From assembly GCA_037892935.1 (NCBI GenBank), contig JAYXKI010000001.1:806001-870000 (forward strand): 64,000 nt of DNA. Reading direction: 5' to 3'. The notes beneath the pieces were generated by a model. The model did no database searches, had not been told where the DNA came from, and saw nothing but the letters and a program-made list of their open reading frames with translations. Below, piece by piece: positions 22,962-34,140 of the stretch. Numbering within the stretch: the first letter of the stretch is position 1; each line of letters begins with the position of its first letter. The position numbers and the translations under genes were made by a program. Source of the DNA: Phlebopus portentosus (taxonomy: Eukaryota > Basidiomycota > Agaricomycetes > Boletales > Boletinellaceae).

Positions 22962-24692
22962 ATGGCTAACCTCACAACATCTAACTTTCAATCCGCTCTC
23001 GAATTTTTCAGTGAGAATTTCTCGCGTAATGATCTATACTTTTCTTTGGCTCTGCTTTACGCCGCGATTGGCTACTTTTGTTACAATCGTTTCTGGAATA
23101 AGCCAGCATCGACGATAACTGAGAAAAAATTGGACCAATTTCAAGTGACTGTTTCTCTTGACAAATGCGACCTGGCCAACATAAAGGTCACAAAATTGCT
23201 CATTCATCCAATCAAGGTGCGTGGAACTTTTACGTTCACCTGACCGTCATAAGTTATTTATGCTGAAAAAAATCGAAATTAAAAGAGCTGTCGTGGGACT
23301 TCTGTACAAGAAGCAAAATACACGGAGGAAGGTCTAGAGGTTTGTCTTGCTTTTCTGTGAAACTAGATGATCACTTGAAGTCCTGACTACATCCTTCACA
23401 GCACGATAGAAAACTGGCCATTATCGATGCGCACACACATAAGGTCATAACAGCGCGAGAATACCCCCGGGTATGTATTCATGATGTCGTCTATGGGTAA
23501 CGCCAAGACATTGATGACCTTTTTTCGTGGCGCGAAGATGGTTCTCATCTACCCTCGAATTGATTTGGACAACAAGGGCGATCGATCCCAGGGAATACAT
23601 ATTTCTTTCCCCGCGGATAGCGGATGCGAACCATTCACGATTCCGCTGAATCCGTCAAATGAGATTTTGCGAACCTGGAAGAAGTGAGTGCCTGCGTTTA
23701 TCCATCTCATAAGCAATATTCCCTCCGCATCTGACTCGGATACTGATCGTAATGGCTCGCAGGGTAGAGGACGTTGAACTTTGGGGTCGAAACGATATAG
23801 ACGGGTTCATATGTCAATCAGTCAACGCCGAAGACCGCGATGCACCTACGCGAATACTGTCTCAGTATTTTGGTAAAGACGTTTTGCTAGTCTTCAAGGG
23901 TCCCCGACCACGGCCCGCTCCGCCTACGCACGATTTCCCGGATCTCAAGGCGACTACACTGTACCAAGACGGCTATCCACTCCTGGTAACGTCAGAGGAG
24001 AGCTTGAAGGATGTAGAGCGGCATCTGCGCAGTGAGGTTGGTAATCAAGGCGTCGCGGACCGCTGGAGTTCAGATAACCTCGTGATGGAGCGGTAAGTTA
24101 GCGCCTTTCATCACACCTTGATGATGATTTGCTTTTAAAACCGCCCTGTCTCACGGAACATTCTTGCTTTTTGTTGAACCGTGTCTCCTGTCTGTGCTAC
24201 GTCGGCGGTCGTCTGCGTCCGAAATGCATTTGATATAGGTTCCGGCCAAATATCGTTTTGGGCGGGGCTGGTGTACCTTGGGCCGAAGATACCTGGGAGA
24301 CTATCCGAATCGGAGAGAATTCCTCCACCATTACGCTCGTCTCAAAGTGTACTCGGTGTTTGGTGCGTAATATGCATAGCTATCACTAGCTTATCTCAGG
24401 TCCTGATTCAACAATGACCCACATCGCAAACTTACTTTTTTTTTTGCTCACATTGATATCATGCATAATGTTTGAACGTTCTGTGTGTGCGCACCATAAG
24501 CTACCGAACGTCGACCCTGAAACGGGTGTACGTGACAAGGCGGTTCCGTATAAAGTGCTCATGAAGTTCCGTACTGGGCTAAATCCTCAACGGCCTGGAA
24601 AATCATGCTTTGGGTGCAATGGTGTGCCAGAAGATCGTGGAGTCGTTCACGTTGGGGATTCTGTTATAGTGGTAAAGATCATCCAGTGGTAG
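22962..24692 (+). CDS. MOSC-domain protein, mARC-like molybdenum enzyme
   Basis: Proteins with an N-terminal MOSC_N barrel and a C-terminal MOSC domain bind molybdenum cofactor and, in mARC, reduce N-hydroxylated compounds using electrons from cytochrome b5 and its reductase. The protein starts MANLTTSNFQSALEFF and has one membrane segment (YFSLALLYAAIGYFCYNRF), suggesting a membrane-anchored enzyme. MOSC_N follows with VTKLLIHPIKSCRGTSVQEA and KVITAREYPR, then MVLIYPRIDLD. The MOSC domain has RFRPNIVLGGAGVPWAEDTW, then TLVSKCTRCLLPNVDPETG with the cofactor-binding cysteine candidates. It ends CFGCNGVPEDRGVVHVGDSV. At least seven exons splice cleanly and I see no frame break. The cytochrome b5 reductase MCR1 at 55.8-57.2 kb could be a functional partner, but that is inference. 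Confidence 0.84.
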
Positions 24693-25202
24693 CAGTCATT
24701 ATCTATTAGTCCATACACCTTGTACTGTTTGCTTGGGATTTAGAAGAGACAATGGGTATGCACGTGGGGGGTTGATAGACCGGCTTGTATCGCCCCTTGG
24801 TCGAGCCGGAATTACATATATGATACTGTTTGCAGCAAGATGGGAGAATCGATAGGAGCTAAAGTTTCGTTCGAGGAGACTCCTGGAGCCCGGAGTCAGG
24901 CACCTAGCAAACTGCGCCACCTCCAAGATATTATTTTCTAATAGAAAAGCATAATATACTTTTTAATAAAGTCCGATGCCTGAATACAGGTTCCAGATTT
25001 AGCAAGTTGATCGACGTGTACTGTTGGGGTGAAAAGATGCCCAATGATGGGAAGTCCCTGATGGCTTACGTATACAAGATTATAGCCCGGGACCGTCCTG
25101 CATTACTCAACTGTTCTGTACATCATCCCCGTCCCAGTGCGAAAGCCGTTCTTCCGTTGCTGCCACCACCACAATAACAGCGAGCTCTGAGCTCGGCAAG
25201 TG
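24693..25202. other. Intergenic with a tRNA-like segment
   Basis: About 500 bases. On the minus strand at about 24926-24850 there is an A-box-like TGGCGCAGTTTGCTAG followed by a six-base-pair hairpin (GACTCC/GGAGTC). The acceptor and T arms do not close, so it is not called a tRNA. No coding gene is supported. Confidence 0.4.
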
Positions 25203-28200
25203 ATGGCACTCGCGAGATGGTTTGGACAACCTAGTCAAAGCAATGGCTCCAGCAGCAATACCTGTCCGCCGTCCTCTGACCATGCCAAGACCGTCGCGAT
25301 CAACAAGGCTGAGCATAAGCAATTTGGCTTGGAGAACGTGAGTACTGCCCATTAGATTCCTTCATTAAACTTTCTTTGTTAATCGGCGCCTCTTCACATA
25401 GTTTGGGAATACGTGGTACGTATTCGTGGATATATGTGTATACCAGTCGCGTTTGATCGACCGTTAAATTCTTTGCTCTTACAGCTACATCAACTCAGTC
25501 TTGCAGGCGCTTTACTTCTGCCATCCGTTTCGGGAACTTATCATTCGAGTCCACGACAAGTCGAACCCTGCAGCACCTCCTGGTACTTGCTCACCTTCGT
25601 CTCCACTACCGTCCGCCGTGTCTACCTTACCTCGCGCCAAGGCACAGAGGAAGCTCTCTTCAGCCGATGGCCCGAGAGCATCAGATGGTGCGAATTCTAA
25701 TGGCAACCCTCCGCTCACCGGCCCTCCCATACCAGCCTCTCCGCCGACTATGTTCTCGGCACTTCGCTCCCTCTTTGCGCATATCTCGAACAATGCAATG
25801 GACAAGGGCGTCGTCGCGCCGAGGGCATTCGTCGACAAGCTCAAGAAGGAGAATGAACTTTTCCGCTCGACGATGCACCAGGACGCTCACGAGTTGCTTA
25901 TCTTCCTCTTGAATAAAATAGCTGAGGACTTGGAGGAGGAAGCGCGGAATGCGCGCTCCGGAAGCTCATCTGGTGAGGACCGTATGTCCATGCTTCTATC
26001 TATTTATACTTGCACCAATCTGAAATCTCAACCTCCCCCGCCTTCTCTTTCTAGTGTCGAGTTCAGCCACTTCGTCGGGCACTCTTACGCTTGGAACCGC
26101 AACCTCGAGGTCAAATTCCTCGACGCGGTCGAACATCGTCCACGACTTATTTGAGGGAATCCTGACCAGCGAAACTCGATGCCTGACGTGCGAGACTGTG
26201 CGTACTGTTTACCCGACCTTTTAAGAAAATCCGCTGACGAATGTGGCAGGTGTCATCCCGAGACGAAGCGTTCTTAGATTTGTCGATTGACATAGAACAG
26301 AACTCGAGTGTGACGGCTTGCTTACGGCAGTTCAGTGCGAGTGAGATGTTGTGTCATAAGAACAAATTCTTCTGCGATTCTTGTTGCGGTTTGCAAGAAG
26401 CGGAAAAGCGGTCCGTTACCTTACTTTGGCTTTTGTGTATGCTTGCGGAACTTTGGAACTCATCGGATTTCTTTCTCACCATAGGATGAAGATAAAACGG
26501 TTACCCAATGTTCTTGCTTTACATCTCAAGCGTTTCAAGTATCAAGAAGACGTGGGGAAGTACATCAAACTTGCATATCGCGTCGCGTTTCCTCTTGAAC
26601 TCCGTCTCTTCAACACGGCCGATGACGCCGTCGACCCTGACCGATTATACGGACTCTTCGCAATTGTTGTACATATTGGAAAGTGCGTGACTCGGACAAT
26701 TTTCTATTATCGTGACACTAATGGAACCTCGGCGTGCAGTGGTCCGCATCACGGTCATTATGTCGCGATAGTGAAATCGGGAGCTTCTTGGCTGGTGTTT
26801 GACGACGACAGCGTCGACTCTATTAAAGAGTCCGATATCTCGAAATACTTCGGAGATTCAAATAGCGGATCCGCCTATGTTCTGTATTATCAGGCGTTGG
26901 ATCTTGATCTTCCGTCATTCGGCTTGAAGGCGGAGGAACCAGTCGCAGCGGAGTCTGCAGCCAGAGAATCCCCAACGCAGGCGCCTCTGTTACCCCCGGG
27001 ACTTACTCATGAAGGCGACTCCGATGCTAGCGAATTTGCGCCTACGACGCCCGCTTCCCCGGCTTTACATTCTGTCCCGACGGTTGTGCATGCCTCTCCG
27101 CCCGCGTTGAACGTCATTATCCCGTCTCCAGAGGCACCACCTTCAGTACTGGCAGACGTATCAACGCCGATTGTTTCACCGCCCGTAGCATCTCCTTCTG
27201 AGAAGTCGAGTGGGTTCCTCGATCTTCGTCACAGTACTTCAAAACCGTCATTCAGCCCCGGAAGCCGGAGTAATACTTTGGACACAAACTGCCCTCCTGC
27301 TCCCCCACCGCCGTCATCTGTTGCCCCACCACCTCAGCTTACCACTGAGCCTAGTGAAGCCTCTACCTCTACCACTTCCCCTATACCTAATGGAAGGTCA
27401 AAGACTACGATGGGGAAGGCGAGTGGCTGGATCACGAGGAAATTTAGCGCGCGAGCGGAGGATAAGAGGTCTTCCGATCGTGTAAGACGTCCGGCAACCT
27501 CGCATGGTGTGCCTGGTCTTCATGCCAGCCAAGATCACCACGATCGTGTCAGCTTTACGTCCTCTTCGTCGTCATCCCGCGTACCGTTAATACCGGATCT
27601 AGCACCAATTTCCCAACCTTCTGCTACCTCTGCAGAAAACACCTCTTCTCTCCCCGCTGTTTCTCCTTCGTCGAATTCCCAGTCTCAAGATAAACCCGCG
27701 TCCGAATCCGAATCTATTGTACCATCGTATATGCAAAATGGTTCCGCAATACCGACTCCCACATCGGCAACAGATACTCTCCGTAATCACAATACCCACC
27801 AACAACATCAACTCAATCACCATCATCGTAACTTCCACTTAACTGGCCACAAGAAGTCTCAACCCGTGCTCAGTATGTCGCCGCCTTCGCCCTCGACTAG
27901 AAAGCTTCCAGACGCACGTCCGCCGAAACGTCCCTCAACTGCTGGTGCTTCACCGACGAAAGGTTCTTTCGCTCGTATAGACGAGTCTACCCCGGCTGTA
28001 CCTCTTTTACCCGACGAGCTGCGCTCGCCTATACCACGCTCACGGACTGTAGCCGTGCATGGGGAAGAACTTGAGCGACGGCGATTTTCCACGGCCCAAA
28101 ACTCGACATTGACGAGTAGTAATTCTACGCCACTGAAACGTGCAAGCCGCAAGTTAAGTTTTACGAGTGGCATGCTGAGCTTCTGGAAGGATAAAGACAA

Positions 28201-28294
28201 GCAGCAGCAGCAGCGAAACGGAGAACGCCCGTCTAGTGCATTCTCGCCCTCGTCGTCTGTCACTCCTGGTGTATCTATCGGCAATCGAATATGA
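25203..28294 (+). CDS. Ubiquitin-specific protease, USP12/USP46/CreB type
   Basis: This cysteine protease removes ubiquitin; the Aspergillus family member CreB acts in carbon catabolite regulation. Seven exons (25203-25337, 25402-25415, 25485-25981, 26055-26197, 26250-26410, 26485-26682, 26740-28294) give 2703 bases, an intact 900-residue frame. The start [18 protein letters not shown] leads to the Cys box [20 protein letters not shown], split by two introns around a 14-base exon. Next are [40 protein letters not shown] with the zinc cysteines, [15 protein letters not shown], the [16 protein letters not shown] block, and the His box [12 protein letters not shown] followed by [12 protein letters not shown]. 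From about residue 480 the protein is a roughly 420-residue Ser/Pro/Thr-rich disordered tail, longer than in animal homologs. CreB equivalence is by family, not demonstrated. Confidence 0.9.
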
Positions 28295-29289
28295 TATCTC
28301 GTGCTTCGTCCCTGATGAATTAAGTGCAGAGCCTCGTTTGCTCCGACTTTAATAACTCCCTTCCTCCCATCTTGTATATTGTTACACAATTGCATGCATG
28401 ATGTTTCGTCACCACTTCATCTCGAATGTAGAAACGCACATCTCATTCAGCACTTCTCTCCTTTCTTTTGACTTATTACACTCTTTTTTCAACCGTTCGG
28501 CTTTTTTGTTTTCGCCGGTCATTTTTTACTCTAGTCGTCCGCACTTCTGTACATGTTCTTGTAATTCTTTTCCCCCTTTCTTTATTCGGATATCTCGCGG
28601 ATACGCTGTATCTTGTCTCGTCTCGTCCCGGATCCAGTGCGAACGTTCGTGCCTTTACCGTGTAGCTTATCTGAACTTTCTTTTATTCTTCTCTCTTTCT
28701 GTTTCTCCATCTATCTTCCTTACATCCCGACCGAGGACTCGCGGATTAAGTAAGTAGTAGTAGCAGTAGTAGTAAAGCAGCCCATCAATGCGTGTCACGC
28801 TCCACCCTTCATTTTTTCTAGTAACTTCAAAATAAGCCAGTTTCACACATATGAATTACAAATATACAGGTGTGTACAACAAGAAGAGGAACTACGATAC
28901 AGCGTTCTGTTGAAGTTCGATCAAAAGTCTAAATGAATCCGAATCACGACGTCCCAAGGGTCAATTATGGCCTAATAAAGCCCATCCACCCGCGCAAAAG
29001 AATTAGAAGGAGCGAAGTAATATAAAACTAATGTTGGGGTGGCCAGAAGCAGCGAATCTTGAAGGCGTATGGCAGAGATATCAAGCCGCAACGTCGACGA
29101 AAGAAGTAAATAGGATAAATTAAGTCCCTTTAGCAATTCGGCGGTCAATGTCAATGTAACCTCGTGTGCAGAAGATATTGAAACTCACGAATAATTGGGT
29201 ATATAAGTTCAAAAAAAGAAGACTACCGAGCGCATGGCGGGCTGGCAGAAAGCAGCAGCGCATGAAAGACGATGAGGCGCTACGTGCGT
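28295..29289. other. Gene-poor stretch between deubiquitinase and pheromone gene
   Basis: About 1 kb. Very T-rich up to 28720, then a (GTA)n microsatellite at about 28752-28774. The minus-strand frame at 29154-28972 has no recognisable domain. I looked for further CaaX-ending short frames on both strands and saw none. Confidence 0.5.
28752..28774 (+). repeat. (GTA)n microsatellite
   Basis: Interrupted GTA/GCA trinucleotide run in noncoding sequence. Confidence 0.8.
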
Positions 29290-29442
29290 CTACGCAATGA
29301 CGCAGTAGGTACCCGATTTATTACCCTGCTCGAAGTCGACAGGATGGGAGTCTCCCGGACTTGACGATGATGACGATGACGATAGCGAGATCGTCTGCGT
29401 TGGGTCGGGGAGAGAGAGGGACAGTGCAGTGAACTCGTCCAT
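29290..29442 (-). CDS. Mating-type-like lipopeptide pheromone precursor (CaaX, CVIA)
   Basis: This single-exon frame of 50 codons runs from ATG 29442 to TAG 29290. It begins MDEFTALSLSLPDPTQ, contains a run of eight serines, and ends EQGNKSGTYCVIA. The short length, the MDxFT-type start, the Ser-rich middle and the terminal Cys-aliphatic-aliphatic-Ala are the hallmarks of homobasidiomycete pheromone precursors. These are farnesylated and carboxymethylated on the Cys, trimmed at an internal site, secreted, and sensed by Ste3-type receptors. The mature peptide would be roughly the last 10-14 residues before VIA; the cleavage point is not obvious because no classic charged pair stands out. A TATA box lies upstream. 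No Ste3-type receptor is visible in the window, so it may be an orphan pheromone outside a mating-type locus, or the edge of one. Confidence 0.8.
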   Translation of the reverse strand: MDEFTALSLSLPDPTQTISLSSSSSSSSPGDSHPVDFEQGNKSGTYCVIA

Positions 29443-29553
29443 TGCAAATGAGTAGCGCGACGATGTGTGCTTGTTAGCGACTGAGTCGGTTATTCGGTAG
29501 GTTCGCTGGTTGCAATCGAAGTATGTGGCTCTTCCAGACAGTCTCCAACCCGC

Positions 29554-29561
29554 CTTTTATA
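29554..29561 (-). promoter_or_regulatory. TATA box of the pheromone precursor gene
   Basis: TATAAAAG on the minus strand, about 112 bases before the pheromone ATG. The strict consensus and position fit a strongly transcribed short gene. Confidence 0.6.
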
Positions 29562-29744
29562 CTTTTTCCGCACAGAAAAGTCTGCGTTACTGAGAGCACA
29601 GGACGGCTGGGGAGGGAGCAACACAAAAAACCAGTCCATTCCACGAGTTGATATAAATTACAAATTTTAGATAATAGAGACACCAGGGGGCCAGAGCAGG
29701 TATCCCATTTCGGGCCAAAGACGCGGGATGTCCGAAGTTAGAGT

Positions 29745-30270
29745 TTACCCGTTTGTCCGAAGCCAGAATCCACAGGGGAATACAATTGAACGTCGGTTGA
29801 TGAGAGGCTGGTTATTGGCGCAATCGACAAAAGAGAACCGAATTGCTGGAAAGATAATAAGAGCAAGCTGGCCATGGCGTGAAGGGAGAACATGAGTCCA
29901 CCAACAATACCAAGCCTAAAGTCAGATTTGTCCAGAATGTGAAACCCACAGCGAGCAAGAAAATACAAGTACTGTCTTCGTTCACCAGAAGGGACAATTC
30001 CTAAACAGGCCCCGATTGCTGAAGAGCGGTTCGTACGGAGCTCCTCAAGACATGGGGTCAGTTCATTGCTAAGAAACACCGTACGATTGTCTTCCACTGC
30101 ATGTGCGAATCCTGCGAGACTTTGGCCCAACACAATAGTCAGGCCGTGTCGACAGAAGTCGGCTTTCATCCTCTTGTCGATGGTCCTTCCTTTTCCAATT
30201 GTTCGTTCGGCACATTGTTCCTGTTTCCCATGAGCAAAATACTGAGCACGTACCGCTACGGCAAGGCCAT
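29745..30270 (-). CDS. Unknown protein, partial gene model
   Basis: I do not recognise this. A long open exon runs from about 30270 to 29911 and, after a plausible intron (GTATTG...TTTCCAG), continues at 29845 to a TAA at 29745. The translation looks protein-like, for example RAQYFAHGKQEQCAERTIGK, MKADFCRHGLTIVLGQSLAG and LARCGFHILDKSDF. The first exon is not found: the frame is closed just upstream of an acceptor at 30271, so the start lies further right or was lost. It is upstream of the pheromone gene on the same strand. No domain is seen. It could be a real small gene or a decaying one. Confidence 0.35.
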
Positions 30271-30393
30271 CTTATGCAAAAGAATATGCACTTCAGTGTT
30301 TGCGGTTCATTGCTGCGTTTTAGTGACAACATGACAGTTCAAGGCAAAATTTCGAGAGGTACGGAAAAGACAAAAACCTAAAATTCGACCTTA

Positions 30394-30406
30394 CGGTCAC
30401 GTGTAG
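30394..30406 (+). promoter_or_regulatory. ACGGTCACGTGTA motif (E-box, Cbf1-like) upstream of uS15m
   Basis: A CACGTG E-box with GGT on its left sits about 145 bases before the uS15m ATG. The same 13 bases occur upstream of the proteasome alpha-5 gene. GTCACGTG matches the bHLH factor Cbf1 site known from ascomycete yeasts; the factor here is unknown. Confidence 0.4.
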
Positions 30407-30548
30407 GGTAGGAAGAAAACAAAAAACTCAGGCCAGCCTGATGCCTAGTCATTTCATTGAAGCAGTATTATTCGACTTGACTAGACAAGGATTTAGCGGA
30501 ACAGGAGTGGAGTTGCATTTCATACCCAGCTCTTCGCACGCTGTACCT

Positions 30549-31639
30549 ATGGCGCTGTTTAGAGCGTGCAGCTCGTCATTAGGTGCGTCCATCTTTTCGG
30601 TCAGGTCACTGGGACAATTAGTACTATACTGATACTTGTCCTTGTTAGCGTGTATCGCAACCTCATCATCCTCTGTGCCGCGGTTTTGGAATGCAGTTCA
30701 CGCTACCGCAGCCTTACATACAACTGCCGTGCGTTCTGCTGAGTCCCAGAAACAACGTGTCGCACGTATAGTCCGTAAAACAAATGTCGAAAAGAAAGAA
30801 GAGCGGACGCTGTTACACGATCAGAACAAACCACATGTCGTTCTCGGTACTGATCCGGAAGAAGAGGAAAGGAAGTGGCGTAATTGTGACCTTGCGAAAG
30901 TCCTAGTGACACCGGAGGAGTTGAGATCCGTGCCCGCTCCTCCGTTGGACGGCCCCGTAGAGACGGTGATGAAGGAGAGTGGAGAAGAAGTGAGAGTAGA
31001 AAAGGTCGCCATTCCGGAATACACGAGCTTTGGTCTTGATGGACTCGACGGGACAGAAAGCTGGGACGAGCAGCGCCACTTTTTCTTCCATGAACTTCCG
31101 CAGGAGAGCGTTTCGGTTGAATTCGAACCTCAAGGTGGGGGAAAAAATCGTCTCTTCGAAGCTCACAGAGGAACCGAGGAAGGATTAACTCAAGAAGAGC
31201 GGCGCAGGATGGACGCTCTGAACCATGCTGCAACTAATAAAGCCCGCCAGCTCGCGCGAATTGTAGATTTACGGAACGCAAATGCAAGAGGCATCGCTTT
31301 TGAGAACCGTAGACGCATCATCGCAGCATTCTCGCCTACCGGCAAGGCTGCAGACTCAGGTTATCCTGAAGTCCAAGGTGATTAACTTGCTTTTTTTTCG
31401 GGTTTCATGTTGACACTTGCCTTTCAGTGGCTCTTTTGACCATGAAGATACGCAATGTATGGAAACATCTCATGGAACGCAAGAAGGACATCCATTCTCG
31501 TCGGTCATTGCGTCTCTTAGTTCACCAAAGGGCAAAGATGCTCAAATACATCAAACGTATCGACCGCGACAGGTATGATAGGATTCTGGAGCGCGTGGGG
31601 GTCGAGCCAGGAGCTGTCGAGGGCGAGCTTGTTGTGTAG
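30549..31639 (+). CDS. Mitochondrial ribosomal protein uS15m (S15 family)
   Basis: This is a small-subunit protein of the mitochondrial ribosome. Three exons (30549-30582, 30649-31377, 31428-31639) sum to 975 bases, an intact 324-residue frame. The start MALFRACSSSL is spliced to ACIATSSSSVPRFW, giving a presequence without acidic residues. A long lineage-specific N-terminal half follows, with charged repeats (KTNVEKKEERTLL, DPEEEERKWRN). The S15 domain covers about the last 110 residues: VALLTMKIRNVWKHLMERKK, then DIHSRRSLRLLVHQRAKMLK and YIKRIDRDRYDRILERVG. The HSRR-L--LV-QR--ML motif is diagnostic. The protein is much longer than bacterial S15, as is usual for fungal uS15m. The start was chosen because splicing joins an ATG-initiated presequence in frame. 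Confidence 0.88.
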
Positions 31640-31892
31640 TGGACCTGGCCGAAAATAACGTGAAATTTATCTGGATATCACGATTATTTAATCAAAAGTT
31701 CGATTCTCCAACTGGCTATTAATGTTGAATTCTATAATACGCTAAGCTGAAAACCGGAGATTCAAGACCATCAAACAAGTCCATGAAAGATGCTATCGAT
31801 AAAAGGGGGTGCGAAAGCGATGCAGAACGTCGTCAATTGTTCAGTACTGATGCAAGGGAAAGCAGAGTTCATTGCTCATATGGATAATAAAG

Positions 31893-34140
31893 TCAGTAGG
31901 CCTCGACGCCCTCCATACTATCTTCGTAGCCGAATTCTTCGTCCATTATCGCATTGTGTCTATTATCGTCGGCATCTGTGTTAGAGGTGAGTGGGAGCAA
32001 AAAAGTTTGTGTATGCCGGCTGCGAACCGTACCTCGACGACGTGTGCGGGCGAAATCTACGACATGCAATCGATTGTCTTTCTTCGTCGCAAACACGACG
32101 CGACCGGAATCCTCGTCAAAAGACACTCCGGAGACACCTTGAAGGAGCTTATCTCGGAGATTCTCAGGAAGCTTCACTGGACCAAGCATTGTTGTCCTCT
32201 CCATTGACAAGGGTGGAACATCCAGGCCCGGGTAGTAGGGAACATCAGGATCGTCTGCTAAAGTACTAGCCGCGGATAGCGGAGAATCCGGGACGTCCGT
32301 CTCCAGCAGATCGATATCGTCATCATCGTTTTGGTCTCCAAGATAAATCGTACGGTCTTTCATGTTGTACTGAAATCCCCAACACGCAGTAATCGGTGGC
32401 TCGGTTGAGCGATAATCGCGCGGAATGGCGTAGACAAAGGCACGACGAGCGCCGGGTATAAAACGCATGGCATAATTTTTGCGTCTTCTCAGTTTCCTCC
32501 TGCCCTCGTCTTCATCGTCCATTCCATCGTTACTATCATCCATTTCCTCGTTCGGAATGCCATCCCTCTGGTCACCGAAGACTATGTGTCTACAGTGTGC
32601 AGGATCGTAAATAAAGCACGTCTCGGTGCTATGACCCCGCACTGGTTTCTGGATAGGCCATAAACTGCGATGAGTCATCCCTGTTTCCGTACGAAGGAAA
32701 ATTGACAAGGGTTGTGGCCGACGATGCAGCCGCAGATTCGGTGTGATCGAATCATCTTCCTTTGATGGCACAGTCCTCTGCAAATCCGAAATCTGCACAT
32801 TCACGTACTGCCTCAGCGTTAAAATCCTGACTGCTGTCGCTTCAGTGACGAGCGTTTCGTAGGGTTGCGGGATTTGGAACAACTCAATGGCGAGATGATC
32901 GTTTTTCATGTCTATGTTGGGTCTCTTTTCAATGTTGCGCACTACTAAGACTCGGTTTTGATCGGGAAGTACTCGGAAATTCCAGATCGAGTGACGCTAG
33001 ATTCCAGACTGGTTTAGATACTACTATCTTTCGCTGAGCACTAGAGCCTTACATTCATCAGGTATTCTGGATAACGCGTGCATTCCAGGATAGAGCGCTC
33101 TGAATCCTCGACAGAACTTGTCAGCAGCTGGAATACAATTTTGTCGGGTCGCTTTACGACACAGACGAACGGAGACTCGTCCAAGATGTCCAGGCTGACT
33201 ACTCCCAGCTGTGACCCAGTGCGAATCCGGGCTAGAGTCAGCCAAGAGCCTGTCTTGGCCTTGACAAAGGATATCGCCGTATGCTTGATTCTCTCGTCAA
33301 ACTGATCCGTCATTGGACCTACCCTCCGGTCGTTGAGGTAGTCAAGAACCGTCAATGACACGCACACCACCGTGCATTCGTATTTTATTGGCATGTATGG
33401 GTCTTCTGGGTCCTCCCTTCCGCCCATTTCGAATGTCTCTGGACTGTGAAACGCGTCAAACCAATGATTATGCCATGTTATTGACAAAAACGTTACATGT
33501 GCCGTCTATCACTGGGGTCTTTGTGCTTCTTCGTCAAGAAAGCGATCACGAGTGACCTAAAGCCATCAATCGCCATATACTTAGCTGTCAGACCATATGC
33601 TTTAACATCTGTATGGCGAAATGCAAGTAGAGCAGGTTTGCGAGTCGCTCTGTGCTCAAGTGACCAGATAACAATTCCGTATTGATCATCAAACGACTTG
33701 ACGGACATGACAAGAAAATGGCCTCCAGGTAAGAGTACCATTTCCTCGACATGATAATGGGCAAACACGCTGAAAGTGTCCCGGCATTCAATTTGCTTAC
33801 GCTTCCACGTCATGTCGTATGAAATCGCACGAGTTACGACTGTCTCCATTTCGTGCCCCGTGAGGTTAGAAAGGCTATATGCTATGGTCGGCGGAAGCGG
33901 TGCAAGTGGCTGCTGAATTTGATTGATGTATGGTAAGAAACGCTTCCATATCGTGGGCTTCTTCGTTAGCAATGCGAGAGCCCTGCAGACCTGATACGAC
34001 AAAGGTAACTTGTTGAATCGCTTGGAATACCTCGAGAGGAAAATCCCGCGCACCTGTCTAAGACGCACTATGTCACGGACAGAGAGCCACTTAAAAATCT
34101 CGTCAACTAGAACATCTTCGGGTAAACTGCGATGAGGTAC
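31893..34140 (-). CDS. F-box protein of unknown target, first exon unresolved
   Basis: F-box proteins link substrates to SCF ubiquitin ligases through Skp1. An exon beginning at 34140 encodes LPEDVLVDEIFKWLSVRDIV then RLRQ. An intron (GTGCGC...TATCAG) joins it to VCRALALLTKKPTIWKRFLP, together a clear F-box with the usual ILWKRLL-like end. The rest, about 600 residues, reads like a beta-propeller-type C-terminal half (blocks such as FLVMSVKSFDDQYGIVIWSL and GVSFDEDSGRVVFATKKDN), but no named repeat is certain. An acidic, Arg/Lys-rich loop lies near 32500. The frame shifts by one base at about 33496-33501, between DPSDRRH and VTFLSITWHN, again best explained by one missing base. The start codon lies upstream of 34140 and could not be fixed. 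Such F-box proteins are an expanded family in mushrooms. Confidence 0.65.

Noticed and set aside
25240..25337. Alternative start [12 protein letters not shown] for the deubiquitinase
   Set aside because: It is out of frame with the Cys-box exon; the ATG at 25203 reads in frame into KQFGLEN.
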